A stretch of 64,000 nucleotides of DNA, taken from positions 62,001-126,000 of the forward strand of contig DATATB010000087.1 in NCBI GenBank assembly GCA_036268995.1, in the 5' to 3' direction. Made by a program: the position numbers and the translations under genes. The DNA is from DATATB01 sp036268995. GTDB taxonomy: Bacteria > Planctomycetota > Planctomycetia > Pirellulales > PNKZ01. Positions within the stretch are counted from its first letter, which is position 1, and each line of letters begins with the position of its first letter. The notes under the pieces were generated by a model that was not told where the DNA came from, searched no databases, and saw only the letters and a program-made list of their open reading frames with translations. Below are positions 1 to 9,420 of this stretch, piece after piece.

Positions 1-10
1 TAAGAACGCT

Positions 11-934
11 GTGACCGCCATGCTCTGCCTCCGTTATTGTCGACCATCGGCCATGCTGGGCATTGCCATTTGCGGCGCGGCGGCGGTGCTACTGCTGGCA
101 TGCGGCCGTTGCTGGGCTGCGGACGAAAAGCCCGGCCACGTGGAGCCGCCCGCGAAGGCCGAAAAAACCGAACCGCGGCCCACGCTCAAGCCGGCCGATG
201 GGGACGGCGATGGCCGTGTGAGTCGCGCGGAATGGGGCCGGCTGATGCAACGCTTCAGCCGCCTGGACGCCAACCACGACGCAGCCGTCGATCTGTCGGA
301 GTTGCAAGCCGATGCCGAGACTGCCGACGCGCCGATTGTCTTGAAGGCGGCCGATGCCGACGGCGACGGCAAGCTGACGCGGGCCGAATGGAAGCGGCTG
401 GCCCAAGGCTTTGGGCGGCTAGACGGCAATCACGACGGATCGCTCGACCTGCCCGAACTCGAAGCCGCTGCGAAGGCGACTGACGAGCTTGTGCGGGCCG
501 TGCGGGCGATGCCCAGCCTCGACGGACTGTGGCGCGGCTGGATTGTCGAAGGCCGGGGCGAGAATCCCAATGGCGGGATGATGCAATTGGAGCTGGCCAT
601 TACCGGCAACCGTATTGCCGGCCGCGAAATCAAACTGCTGGAAGGCGGCTCGCAGCCGGCCGGGGCGAGCGCGAATTCCGTGCCGGACCTCGGAGTGGGT
701 ACGCTGGTCACCACCGGCAACGGCCGCGGAGGATTTTTCGACGCTATGTACCTGACCGGTCCGCACTCGGGGCAAACGTGCCTGGGGATCTATCGCTTGG
801 AAGGCGACGTCCTGCACTGGTGCGCCACGAACCGATCCGGGCAGCGGCCAGACATTTTTTCCAGCGGCAACGGCTGCTATCTGATGATCATGCACCGCAC
901 GCCGGCGGCGACGGTTGCCGCGACGGTGAAGTAA
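11..934 (+). CDS. Secreted EF-hand domain protein
   Basis: The 307-residue protein opens with a hydrophobic signal segment (about residues 15-36, ending near CWAADE). Four EF-hand calcium loops follow at about residues 63-74, 86-97, 115-126 and 138-149 (for example DADGDGKLTRAE). The remaining 150 residues form a beta-rich domain resembling the small TIGR03067-type domains common in planctomycetes; that resemblance is an impression, not a search. It probably acts outside the cytoplasm as a calcium-binding protein. The start is uncertain: GTG at 11 or ATG at 20, and the frame is open to the left edge, so the true start could lie outside the window. A hairpin follows the stop. Confidence 0.75.
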   Translation: MTAMLCLRYCRPSAMLGIAICGAAAVLLLACGRCWAADEKPGHVEPPAKAEKTEPRPTLKPADGDGDGRVSRAEWGRLMQRFSRLDANHDAAVDLSELQADAETADAPIVLKAADADGDGKLTRAEWKRLAQGFGRLDGNHDGSLDLPELEAAAKATDELVRAVRAMPSLDGLWRGWIVEGRGENPNGGMMQLELAITGNRIAGREIKLLEGGSQPAGASANSVPDLGVGTLVTTGNGRGGFFDAMYLTGPHSGQTCLGIYRLEGDVLHWCATNRSGQRPDIFSSGNGCYLMIMHRTPAATVAATVK

Positions 935-949
935 GAGCGATGAAGTGAT

Positions 950-979
950 AAGCCCCCACGGACCGCAGTCCGTGGGCTT
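950..979. repeat. Hairpin after EF-hand gene (AGCCC/GGGCT family)
   Basis: The arms AAGCCCCCACGGA and TCCGTGGGCTT pair with one bulge around a CCGCA-type loop. The same kind of hairpin recurs at 45744-45765 and 54781-54806. It sits 16 bases after the EF-hand stop, has no long T run here, and may aid termination. Confidence 0.5.
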
Positions 980-1009
980 GGGCCGCGCGGAACGTGAGCG
1001 CTACGGACA

Positions 1010-1645
1010 CTAGCGCTGGATGTCGCAGTCGGGCAGGGCTTTTTTGAGCCCCTCGATGCCGGCGTCTGTGACCTTGGTCTCGCTCAGCTTAAGTATCGTG
1101 AGATGCTTGAGGCTCTTGAGCGAATCGAGGCCGGCATCGTCGACGGCGGTGTTCGAAATGTCGAGCGTTTCCAAGTTGGGCACCGCCTTGAGAAACTCCA
1201 GCCCGGCGCTAGTGATCCCGGTGCTGTCGAGTCCCAGATCCTTGAGATTGGGGAGGCTGGTGAGGGGCTCGAGGTCGGCATCGTTGATCTTGCTGTTGCC
1301 CAGGTCGACCATTTCCAGATCCTTAAGACCCTTGAGCCGGGCCAGGCCGACGCCGGTGACTTGGGTCTTGCTGAGGTCGAGCTTGCGCAGGCTGCCTAGG
1401 GCGTGCGTTTGCACGAGCGCCGCCAGGGCTTCGTCGTCGACCTTCTTGGCGCTCAAGTCGATGTTGCGCACGGGGCCGGTCGGCTGATCGGGCTCGCGCG
1501 AGGCCGAGCCACCCAGCGCGTCGACCTTGGCGATCAATTCGTCGGTGCGGATTTTTTCCTGGCTCTCCCGGCTGCAGCCGCCGGCCACCAGCGGAAGTAC
1601 GAGGCAGGCATGCCAAACGAACGTGCGTGCGGATAGCGTCGACAT
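1010..1645 (-). CDS. Leucine-rich repeat lipoprotein
   Basis: A 211-residue protein with a short N-terminal hydrophobic stretch and a lipobox-like LVAGGC (Cys at about residue 24), so it is probably a lipoprotein. From about residue 58 to the end it is built of roughly 24-residue leucine-rich repeats of the bacterial type (motifs like LRKLDLSKTQVTGVGL and LETLDISNTAVDDAGL). Such repeats usually serve as protein-binding scaffolds. It stands alone on the minus strand, so the partner cannot be inferred. Confidence 0.8.
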   Translation of the reverse strand: MSTLSARTFVWHACLVLPLVAGGCSRESQEKIRTDELIAKVDALGGSASREPDQPTGPVRNIDLSAKKVDDEALAALVQTHALGSLRKLDLSKTQVTGVGLARLKGLKDLEMVDLGNSKINDADLEPLTSLPNLKDLGLDSTGITSAGLEFLKAVPNLETLDISNTAVDDAGLDSLKSLKHLTILKLSETKVTDAGIEGLKKALPDCDIQR

Positions 1646-1769
1646 GTGGAGAAGTCCCCGGCGTATGAGATGGATTCAGAAGCGCCACGGGCTGGTGCGA
1701 AAAAACATGCCGCGGAAACTGCCCGGCGCCTCCGGCACGAGGCTATCGCATTGCCGTTGGGAATGCAAA

Positions 1770-3149
1770 TCAGCCGGCCGGCGCTTCTGGCGCGGCGGGC
1801 GCAGGGGCCTGGAACTCGGCCGTGGCCAGGGCGGCAATGACTCGCAGGTCGGGCTCTTGCGACAGATCGACGACGATCGACTCGTTGGGATCGGTGCCCG
1901 GCTTCCAGGCGGCGACGACGGGCCGAGCGTAATCTTCGCCGTTGGAGCGAAGCACCTTGCCAATGCGGCCGTCGCTGATGCGGACAAACGAGCCGACGGG
2001 GAACAGCGAGACGGTTTTCAGCAGTGCGCGGACGACGACCGCGTCAAACAGCCCGTCTTTCACGCCGTGCAGCATGCGCTCCAGGGCATAATACGGCATG
2101 AGCGCCGGCCGATGGGGCCGGGTCGAGCAGAGGGCCAGAAAAACGTCGGCCACGGCGGCCACTTTGGCCAACTCGTGGATTTGTTTGGCCGTGCGGCCGC
2201 GGGGGTAGCCGCTGCCGTTGCAACGCTCGTGCATCTGATAGGCGACCATCCGCGACGCCCGCGGGATCCAGTCGAGCTGCTGGCGAAGCAGGTCAAACGT
2301 GTAGAGCGGATGCTTGGCGATTTCTCTGAAGTCGGTATTGCCCAGGATGCGGTTATCCTGGTAGCGGGCCCGCTCGACGCGGAGCATGCCCAGATCGTGG
2401 ATCAAGCAGCCGATGCCTAATTCGACCAGCGTGCGATCGTCATAGCCGAGCGTGGCGCCGATCGAGATGGCCAGCATGGCGGTGTGCAGACTATGGCGGC
2501 CGGCAATGTCGCCCGGCGGCGGATTGAGGCCCAAGGCCACGAACAAGTCGCGATCTTCGGAAATGCGTTCCAGCCCCTGCTGGGCAATCGTTTCCATGCC
2601 GGTCACGCTGGCCGTGCGGCCAGAGTGCATCGCCTGGAAGAATTTTTCGAGCTGGGCCGTCGAGTCTTCAAACGTTTGCATAAACCGCGCCACGTCGGTG
2701 TCGACGTAGGCGGTGGGCGGCGGCCGGCGCATCAGCGTGGCAAAGGCCGGACCTTGGGGCACAGCCGAAAGATCGGCCTCGCGAGAAATCTCGTCGTCCA
2801 GCCGGCGGCTGACTACTGTCTCCCAGCCGCAGGTGATGCCGGCCCGGGCGGGCAGCGCCGTCCGGGCGACTCCTTGCGGCTGGTAGGCGTGTCCCAGCAT
2901 CGCCGACGAGGCGCTAGCCGACTGGCTTGGGACCGAGGACTGGTATCGGCGAACATTCTGTCGTAGTTCCGGCGGCGACGCTTCGTCGATGACTGCCAGA
3001 TACGTCGTGCCGCACTGAGCGCAGCACCAGTCTTCACCCTGTTCATCGGCGCCAGGCAACCGCAGCGGCAGAGCGCAGCTGCAAACCACGCAACTGGCCA
3101 ATCGGCCCGTGGCTTGTGCTTCGCTTCGTTGGATGACTTGCATTCCCAT
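1770..3149 (-). CDS. HD-GYP domain protein with N-terminal zinc ribbon
   Basis: An HD-type phosphohydrolase domain of the HD-GYP class, the family that degrades cyclic di-GMP. The HD pair lies at about residues 251-252 (CLIHDLGM) and the signature HERCNGSGYPRG at about 307-318, as in active members. Two Cys pairs near the N terminus (CVVC at 20-23, CCAQC at 42-46) suggest a zinc ribbon. The frame is open upstream to 3422, but that part is Pro/Arg-rich and unlike a protein. I chose ATG at 3149; ATG at 3143 is equally possible. There is no receiver domain, so the input signal is unknown. Confidence 0.85.
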   Translation of the reverse strand: MGMQVIQRSEAQATGRLASCVVCSCALPLRLPGADEQGEDWCCAQCGTTYLAVIDEASPPELRQNVRRYQSSVPSQSASASSAMLGHAYQPQGVARTALPARAGITCGWETVVSRRLDDEISREADLSAVPQGPAFATLMRRPPPTAYVDTDVARFMQTFEDSTAQLEKFFQAMHSGRTASVTGMETIAQQGLERISEDRDLFVALGLNPPPGDIAGRHSLHTAMLAISIGATLGYDDRTLVELGIGCLIHDLGMLRVERARYQDNRILGNTDFREIAKHPLYTFDLLRQQLDWIPRASRMVAYQMHERCNGSGYPRGRTAKQIHELAKVAAVADVFLALCSTRPHRPALMPYYALERMLHGVKDGLFDAVVVRALLKTVSLFPVGSFVRISDGRIGKVLRSNGEDYARPVVAAWKPGTDPNESIVVDLSQEPDLRVIAALATAEFQAPAPAAPEAPAG

Positions 3150-3539
3150 CGCTGGATAATCCAGAGCGCGGTCTGTGGCGTTATAACAATAGGTTTTAAA
3201 AGCCACATGCGCAGTCGCGGACGAGACTTGGCCGTGCGGCAAGCGGCAGCCGCGCGGCACATTCCCGCTAATCGTCAAATTCGTCAACCGGACCAATGGG
3301 CGGCTGGCCGGCGGTGGCGTGCCGACAGGCGGGGTCTTACGGCTCGTAACGCCAGACTGGCAAAGAGGGCCCCGGCATGAACCATCCGGCTCACCTGGTC
3401 GGGTGTTGGGGTTGGTGCGCACGAAGCGATCATGATTGATTTAATAAAGAATTAGCCATATGCTAGCAATCTGGGGGCCTGCTTCGTCCTGCGGTTGTCT
3501 GGTTGTCAGAGCGATTCTGACGCTGTTCCGGGTGGCGGC
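3150..3539. other. Divergent intergenic region, AT-rich core
   Basis: This 390-base gap separates the minus-strand HD-GYP gene from the plus-strand gene at 3540. A locally AT-rich stretch at about 3430-3470 stands out from the GC-rich background and is the best place for divergent promoters. I see no riboswitch or convincing coding frame. Confidence 0.4.
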
Positions 3540-3992
3540 ATGACAATTGACTGCGAAATCTTTCCACGGCAATCACTCGACTGCCGCCAACTCAAGCGGT
3601 TGGGGGCGGCGTTTCAGGCGTTCGTCGACGCAAACGCAACCTGCATCGCCTGGATCGACTATCTGGGAATCGAAGATCTCCGGAAAGGTGAGCAGCCCAA
3701 ACCGCTTTTGCTGCGAATCACGGAGCACTCGCGCCGGGCGACGATCCAAGGCATGTCTCGCGCTGAGACCATTCTGCTTGATGCCGCAGCGCTAGCCGTG
3801 CCGGAGGCGACTCCGCAGAACGTGTCGCAATGGCGGCAAGCCCTTGGGGACCATATCGCCGATCGTTCGCTCCCCTTCGTGCTTCGCCCCGGCAGCGACG
3901 TGGCTCGCGTCGTCCACAGCCTTCGCCAGCATATTCCCGACGAACTGGTCGATGACGTGCTAATCGGCCAGCAACATTGGACGCAGTTCTAG
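3540..3992 (+). CDS. Hypothetical protein
   Basis: A 150-residue protein of unrecognised family. The frame is open from 3495, but the residues before ATG 3540 are low in information, so I take MTIDCEIF as the start. It appears cytoplasmic: no signal peptide or membrane segment, mixed alpha/beta composition, and an acidic C-terminal half ending QQHWTQF. The next gene (4175) is on the same strand but separated by a palindromic repeat, so co-transcription is not obvious. Confidence 0.55.
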   Translation: MTIDCEIFPRQSLDCRQLKRLGAAFQAFVDANATCIAWIDYLGIEDLRKGEQPKPLLLRITEHSRRATIQGMSRAETILLDAAALAVPEATPQNVSQWRQALGDHIADRSLPFVLRPGSDVARVVHSLRQHIPDELVDDVLIGQQHWTQF

Positions 3993-4014
3993 GGTCGTCC
4001 TGGGTCCTTGGTCC

Positions 4015-4075
4015 GTGGTCCGTGGTCACCATCGGTTCGCCGGCCACTGACTACTGGCCACTGACCACGGACCAC
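4015..4075. repeat. Palindromic intergenic repeat
   Basis: The 14-base arms GTGGTCCGTGGTCA (4015-4028) and TGACCACGGACCAC (4062-4075) are perfect reverse complements around a 33-base spacer. It follows the gene ending at 3992 and could act as a transcript-end hairpin or be an interspersed repeat. Confidence 0.6.
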
Positions 4076-4174
4076 ATTCGGTGCCGCCTCTAGCCCGGCC
4101 GGGCGCGGCGACTTTATAATAACGGTTTGGCAGCCGCGAACACGGATTTGGCGTCTTATGACGAAGGGTGGCTT

Positions 4175-4582
4175 ATGCCGGTGCAGATGGAATTGTCGCG
4201 GATCATCATTAGCGAGATCAACGACCAACAAGTGATTTATCTCAAGGAGGTCGACGGCAAGCGGTCGTTTCCGATTCTGATCGGGATTTTTGAGGCGACC
4301 AGCATCGACCGCCGCGTGAAGGGCTATGCCTCACCTCGGCCGCTGACGCACGACCTGCTGGTAAGCGTGGCCGATAATCTGGGCGGTGAATTTCAGAGCG
4401 TTGTCATCAGCGAATTGAAAGATCACACATATTATGCTCGCTTACGCATCAAACATGAAGGAGAATTGATCGAGGTCGACGCCCGGCCATCGGATGCCAT
4501 TGCCGTGGCCGTGACGTGCGATCCGCCGCTGCCAATCTATGTGGCTGAGGAAGTGCTCAACGACGTGCTCGGCGAGAACTAA
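4175..4582 (+). CDS. Bifunctional nuclease family protein (DUF151)
   Basis: A 135-residue protein matching the DUF151/bifunctional nuclease family by its core: the FPILIGIFEA-type stretch, the PLTHDLL segment and the ARPSDAIAVAV motif near the C terminus. Plant members degrade RNA and DNA; the bacterial role is not settled. Length fits a single-domain bacterial member. I start it at the ATG of MPVQMELSR, preceded by AAGGGTGG, rather than the in-frame ATG at 4127. It is a single gene, with 196 bases to the next one. Confidence 0.85.
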   Translation: MPVQMELSRIIISEINDQQVIYLKEVDGKRSFPILIGIFEATSIDRRVKGYASPRPLTHDLLVSVADNLGGEFQSVVISELKDHTYYARLRIKHEGELIEVDARPSDAIAVAVTCDPPLPIYVAEEVLNDVLGEN

Positions 4583-4778
4583 ACGGAGCGCTGGTGCTCG
4601 AAGGAGTCCTGACCGGCCACTACCCGCCCCCTCGATCGCCGCGCGTTCGTTCCTCTGAAATCCGTGCAGTTGATCTCAATCAGGCACGATGCTTGCACCA
4701 TTTGCCCAGCCATCGGTGGAAAGTTTCCTACGGCTTCCATGAGCAACCACCTGGTCAAACACCGAAGAGAGACATCCC

Positions 4779-5744
4779 GTGACTACGCTTAAGGGGCTCT
4801 GGGGTTTGAAAAGCCCCGATGCCCGAGTCCGACGTGCATTGCTGGGCTTGTTTCTGGCGGCAGGCGCCATCGGCGGCACGACGCTGGCGTACTGGCTGGT
4901 CGCAGCCGATGGCGAAGCGGATCCCAGCTTGATGAGCAGTTATCGCGCGCTGGTCACGTACGAATCGGCGCCCAAGGCCTCCAGCCATGATGCGATTCCG
5001 GACACTCCCACTCTTGAATCGGCAATTGCCTGGGCTCAAACGTCGCTCGGCCACGTGCGCGAAATCCGGGACTACACGTGCACTTTGATCAAACGCGAGC
5101 GCGTGGGCGATCGTTTGATCGGCCCGCACTATATGACCGTGAAAGTCCGGCAGCAGCCGTACAGCGTGTACCTCCAATACACCGCGCCGCAGTCAGTGCG
5201 AAATCAAGAGGCGATTTATGTCGAAGGCCGCAACGATGGCAAACTGCTCGCGCATCCCACGGGCATACGACATCGCATTGTCGGCACGGTTGCTCTGAAA
5301 CCAACCAGCGCGATTGCCATGCGGGGCAATCGGCATCCGATCACCGAGATCGGGTTGGCGGTATTGGTCGAAAAACTGATCGTGCTCGGCCGCCGTGATC
5401 TTGCAGAAGGCAGCGCGGCCGAGCTCACCACCACGCGGGGCGTGCTGATGAACGATCGCCCTTGCACGATCATCGAGGTGCGGCACCCGCAACGCACGGA
5501 CGGCTTGGAATATCACATCGCCCGGATTTTCATCGACGAGCAGATGGTCTTGCCGGTGCGCTTCGAGGCTTTCGGCTGGCCCGCGGCATCGGGCGAGAAG
5601 CCGCCGCTGCTGGAAGAATACACGTACGTCGATCTGAAACTGAATAACGGCTATACGGATGCCGACTTCGATACTGCAAACCCGCAGTATGGGTTCGGCC
5701 GTGGCACGACGCCCGAAATTCGCACCACGGCCCAGAACCAATGA
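4779..5744 (+). CDS. DUF1571 family membrane-anchored/secreted protein
   Basis: A 321-residue protein that starts with GTG and has one N-terminal hydrophobic segment (about residues 19-45), so it is anchored or exported. The body matches DUF1571, a family rich in planctomycetes, with motifs such as YTCTLIKRERV, VKVRQQPYSVYLQY and VLPVRFEAFGWP. Function unknown; the fold may resemble periplasmic lipid-carrier proteins (inference). Its stop overlaps the next ATG in an ATGA arrangement, so the two are probably translated together. Confidence 0.8.
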   Translation: MTTLKGLWGLKSPDARVRRALLGLFLAAGAIGGTTLAYWLVAADGEADPSLMSSYRALVTYESAPKASSHDAIPDTPTLESAIAWAQTSLGHVREIRDYTCTLIKRERVGDRLIGPHYMTVKVRQQPYSVYLQYTAPQSVRNQEAIYVEGRNDGKLLAHPTGIRHRIVGTVALKPTSAIAMRGNRHPITEIGLAVLVEKLIVLGRRDLAEGSAAELTTTRGVLMNDRPCTIIEVRHPQRTDGLEYHIARIFIDEQMVLPVRFEAFGWPAASGEKPPLLEEYTYVDLKLNNGYTDADFDTANPQYGFGRGTTPEIRTTAQNQ

Positions 5745-7468
5745 TGCGAACTGCGCTGGTTGCCGCGCTTGGGTGCAGCGTTATTTTCGCCGGTGCCAAT
5801 TCGCAAGCCGCCCAGCCTGTCGTCGCACTGCTCAAGGTGGTGCCCGACTCGGCCCTGGGCGTGCTGGTGGTGAACCGGCTGCAAGACACGTCCGGCCGTC
5901 TGGAAAAGTTGGGCCGCGATCTGCAGGTTGGCATCCCCAGCCCGTTGGGTTTCGCCAAGGCCGTGGCGGGCGTCAAGCACGGAGTCGACGAACAGGGAAG
6001 TCTGGCGATTGCCTTGTTTTCTGAAGACAAGGACGAGCGACCGGTTGGCGCACTGTTCATTCCGGTGAGCGACTATGCGGAATTCCTCGAAGGCTTGCGG
6101 GCCAAGGATCCTGAAGTCGAAATTGCGCGCGTGACCTTCTTCGCGCGGCCGGTACTGGTCACTCACATCGCGGGTTTCGCCGTGTTGGTTGATTCCGACC
6201 AGGAAAAACTTCTCAACGAGATCAAAGCCTCGTCCACCGGCATCGAAAAACTGGTTGAGCCTTTCGGGCCGTGGCTGGCCGAGCAAACGATTGCCGGGTT
6301 GTCGCTCGAGCCAGGCACGCGACGGATCTTCGATGCACTGGCACGCCTGGTCGGCCAGGCTGAACAGGCTGGCGCCACATCAGATCAAGATAAACCCGCC
6401 GCGGAATCCAAGTCGCCGATGCTGGAAGCCCTCAAGCATCTCGAAGGAGAAACGAGGCGGTGCGGTTTTGGTATCGAACTGGCCGACCGCGGTGTGACCA
6501 TCAGCATGAAGGTCGGGTTCAAGCCTGCAGGGCCAGTTGCCCAAGAAATAGAAATGACGAGATGGCCGTCCAGCCAGGGGCTGGATGCCTTGCCGGCCGG
6601 CGACTATGTCATTGCAGGTGGCGGCACGCTGCCGCGCCCGTGGATGATTGCCTTGGCTCGAGCCAAGCTCACGGTGCTACGAGATCTGCTTCCGCAAGCG
6701 CCCGCCTTGAGCGAAGAAGAGCAAAAGCAATTGGATCCGGTCCTGTCTGAACTGGTCCACCCCATTCAATCGTTGGCGTTGCTGCTGCGGCCTCCAGCAA
6801 CCGGCCGCGGCTTATTGCACCAACTGACGCCCGTGGTGATCGTCGACGACGCCCGGTCGTTTCTGGCCGTTTACGAGAAACGCCTGCCGGCGGTGGAAAA
6901 GTGGCTGCCGGAATCCAGGTCGAAACCGCTCGTTTCAAGAATCAAAAAAATTGAATTGGAAGGCATGCCCGCCCTGGAAATGGACGTCGATCTATCGGCC
7001 CTGGCGGCCGAGGCCAAAGATTCCACCTCGCCGGCCGCGATGCTGATGGAAACGCTCTTCGGCTCCGAGCGCCGATTCATGGTTTATTTCCTGGCGGTTG
7101 ACGAGCATCGCATCACCATCTCGTATGGCAGCCGCGCCGGTGCGCTAGAAACCGCGAAGGCGCTGCGCTCGGGCAAAGTCCTGGCGGCCGAACCCAATGT
7201 TCGAAAAGCCGTGGGCCTGCTACCCAAGCAATCGAACTGGGTAGGACTCGCCGACCTGCGCGGTGTCGTGCAACTGGTGAATGCCTTGCTGCCGGCGATT
7301 GCTCCGGATGCTCGGAAGCTGCCGGAGTTTCCCAGCACGCTTCCGGCGATCGCACGCACCCAATTGACGCCGCTGGCACTCGATGCTCGCGTGGTGCTGC
7401 CGACGGAGTTGATCGTCAAGCTCGGCGGCTACGTGGCGAAGGTTCGGGAACTCCAGAAGGAAGATTGA
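5741..7468 (+). CDS. Secreted hypothetical protein coupled to DUF1571 gene
   Basis: A 575-residue protein with a signal peptide (about residues 1-23, ending NSQAA). The rest is soluble alpha/beta with no catalytic motif that I recognise; motifs such as SALGVLVVNRL and ADLRGVVQLVNALLP suggest the large exported 'DUF3352-like' planctomycete proteins, which is only an impression. Its start overlaps the DUF1571 stop by four bases, so a shared exported function is likely. No Cys pairs or metal-binding clusters stand out. Confidence 0.7.
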   Translation: MMRTALVAALGCSVIFAGANSQAAQPVVALLKVVPDSALGVLVVNRLQDTSGRLEKLGRDLQVGIPSPLGFAKAVAGVKHGVDEQGSLAIALFSEDKDERPVGALFIPVSDYAEFLEGLRAKDPEVEIARVTFFARPVLVTHIAGFAVLVDSDQEKLLNEIKASSTGIEKLVEPFGPWLAEQTIAGLSLEPGTRRIFDALARLVGQAEQAGATSDQDKPAAESKSPMLEALKHLEGETRRCGFGIELADRGVTISMKVGFKPAGPVAQEIEMTRWPSSQGLDALPAGDYVIAGGGTLPRPWMIALARAKLTVLRDLLPQAPALSEEEQKQLDPVLSELVHPIQSLALLLRPPATGRGLLHQLTPVVIVDDARSFLAVYEKRLPAVEKWLPESRSKPLVSRIKKIELEGMPALEMDVDLSALAAEAKDSTSPAAMLMETLFGSERRFMVYFLAVDEHRITISYGSRAGALETAKALRSGKVLAAEPNVRKAVGLLPKQSNWVGLADLRGVVQLVNALLPAIAPDARKLPEFPSTLPAIARTQLTPLALDARVVLPTELIVKLGGYVAKVRELQKED

Positions 7469-7562
7469 AGTCCACGGCCGTGCCAGCCAGACAAATCGTA
7501 TTTCTTGGCCTGGGGCCAGCCGATAATGGCCAATCGCTGACGGTTCCGATGTAACGCCGCCG

Positions 7563-9350
7563 ATGGCGAGGACGCTGCCCGTGGAAGATCGGTTGTCATT
7601 TGCCTGGTCTGCTGCCCAGCGGACAGTGTCGGCCGGCCGCATCGGCACCCCGGTTGCCTTGAGGTTGATGGACTATAGCCAGCCGGACCACGGCCGGCTG
7701 CCGGCGCTATTAGCCTGGCACGCCGATCGAGCTTGTACGCTGCTCGAGGCCGAGCCGGCGTTGGTTTGGGCCGGCGGCCGACCGACCAGCGGGCAAATTG
7801 ACGTGCAAATTCGCGGCAGCCAGGGACAGTCGCTGCTGCTGTCGGCCGGCGCGTTGGCCCATGAGGCGCCGCCCGTCGAACTGACGGTGATCGGCCAACG
7901 CGGCATTGCCTGCTGGCAGCCGGACGATCTTCCGCTCGACCCAGCCAACGCACGACCGAGGGTAGCGGAACTCGTGAGAGTTCCGCCTGGGGGAAGCGGC
8001 GGAAGTCTCACGACTTCCGCTACGGCCGGCCTGCCGCCCAGCGACGCTGAACTGTCGGCCCGCGGCCGAGATTTGCTCCAGGCGATTTCGCACAGCTTGG
8101 AGACCGGTGTGGCATCGCCTCCAGGTGCTGCGCGGCCTGCAGCCGGCCGACCGCAGACGCTCGAAATCACGGCAATCGCTGAGCAGCCGAAGCGCCAAGC
8201 CAGTCCTAGCGGCGCGCGGCCGCTGGGTGTGTTGCTCATCAGTGGCGGCCAGACCCATCAAGAGATGTACGCCCCGGCATTTGCCGCCGATCCGCGTTGC
8301 CGATTGATCGGGCTGACGGACGAAAACGACGTTTCGCCACGCCGCCGTGCCTTGAACGAGCAGCTCGCGCAATCGCTGGGCATCCCGCTGTTGGCCAGCC
8401 TGGATGATGCCTTGGCACGCACGGACGTACACGTGGTCAGCGTCTGTGCCGAGCCGGAGCGCCGGGCACGCGTGATCCAGCGGGTCCTGGCGGCCGGCAA
8501 GCACTTGTATCTGGACAAACCGCTGGCCGCGACGATCGACGAAGCACGCCGCATACGGGCCCAGGCCCAAGCGAGCGGCGTGTGCAGTCAGATGTTCAGC
8601 CTCGTGCATTCGCCGGCGGCCGAACGTGTGAGAGCTGTGCTCGAGTCGGGCCGGCTGGGTGAATTGCTGGCCGTGCATTGCGATCTGTTCTTCGCCAAAG
8701 GGCCGGCCGGCACGGCTAGCTTTGGCGAGCCCCGCCGCGAGAGTGCTCATCCAACGACCTTCGAAGCCCTCGAATCGAAGCGCGAACTCTATAACATCGG
8801 CGTTTATCCGCTGGCAATGCTCGCCTGGTTGTTGAACAAGAAAGTGCGGCGTGTGTTCGCCACCACGGGCAATTATTTTTTTGCCGAACACCAGCGCAAC
8901 GACATGGAAGATTTTGCCCAAGCCTCGCTCGAATTCGACGACGGCATCACGGCCACGATGTGTGTCGGCCGCACCGGCTGGCATTCGCATCCGGCCGGCG
9001 GCGTGCAGCGCACCTGGCTGATCGGCACGCGGGGGACCGCGTGCATCGATGCCTACCGTCCACGGCTCGAAGTCTGGTCCGACGAGCCGGCCTGGCCCAC
9101 TCCCGCGCGCAGTCCGGAAGACCCAATGGGCTTTTGGACGAGCACCGGGCGTGCCGTCGGTATTGCTGCCAAGCAGGCCTGGCTCGCGCCCTCCGACGAG
9201 CACGCCGACGTGCGACATTTTGTCGACTGCCTGACTGCCGGCCACGCCAGCGACTTGCCCGCCGAGTATGCCGCCGATGCGCTCGAAGCCCTGCTTGCGG
9301 CCTATCAATCGGCCGCTGCCGGCCAGCCGATTTCGATCGCCCGGCGGTAG
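7563..9350 (+). CDS. Gfo/Idh/MocA family oxidoreductase with extra N-terminal region
   Basis: From about residue 220 this is an NAD(P)-dependent Gfo/Idh/MocA oxidoreductase: Rossmann start PLGVLLISGG, then HLYLDKPLA (the usual EKP is DKP here), and a C-terminal alpha/beta domain. The first 215 or so residues are unusual: they contain SAGRIGTPVALRLM, which looks like the C-terminal domain of the same family, suggesting a degenerate tandem copy. Residues about 134-154 are encoded by a palindromic repeat, and the stop codon lies in a second copy of that repeat. Substrate unknown. The 595-residue length exceeds the usual 350-450. Confidence 0.75.
   Translation: MARTLPVEDRLSFAWSAAQRTVSAGRIGTPVALRLMDYSQPDHGRLPALLAWHADRACTLLEAEPALVWAGGRPTSGQIDVQIRGSQGQSLLLSAGALAHEAPPVELTVIGQRGIACWQPDDLPLDPANARPRVAELVRVPPGGSGGSLTTSATAGLPPSDAELSARGRDLLQAISHSLETGVASPPGAARPAAGRPQTLEITAIAEQPKRQASPSGARPLGVLLISGGQTHQEMYAPAFAADPRCRLIGLTDENDVSPRRRALNEQLAQSLGIPLLASLDDALARTDVHVVSVCAEPERRARVIQRVLAAGKHLYLDKPLAATIDEARRIRAQAQASGVCSQMFSLVHSPAAERVRAVLESGRLGELLAVHCDLFFAKGPAGTASFGEPRRESAHPTTFEALESKRELYNIGVYPLAMLAWLLNKKVRRVFATTGNYFFAEHQRNDMEDFAQASLEFDDGITATMCVGRTGWHSHPAGGVQRTWLIGTRGTACIDAYRPRLEVWSDEPAWPTPARSPEDPMGFWTSTGRAVGIAAKQAWLAPSDEHADVRHFVDCLTAGHASDLPAEYAADALEALLAAYQSAAAGQPISIARR
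7962..8023. repeat. Palindromic repeat inside a coding sequence
   Basis: Arm GTAGCGGAACTCGTGAGAG and the following TTCCG (7962-7985) pair with 8000-8023 (CGGAAGTCTCACGACTTCCG then CTAC) with two mismatches. The family recurs at 9347-9414, 27162-27230 and 43295-43361. This copy is read in frame by the oxidoreductase gene. Confidence 0.85.
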
Positions 9351-9414
9351 CGGAAATCGTGAGACGTCAGACGGAGGCACGCGCGGGGATCGGAATACTT
9401 ACGGATTCCGCTAC
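9347..9414. repeat. Palindromic repeat supplying a stop codon
   Basis: The left arm GTAGCGGAAATCGTGAGAC starts at 9347 and the right arm is at 9391-9414. The TAG stop of the oxidoreductase gene (9348-9350) is the second to fourth base of the repeat. Confidence 0.85.
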
Positions 9415-9420
9415 AGAGAA

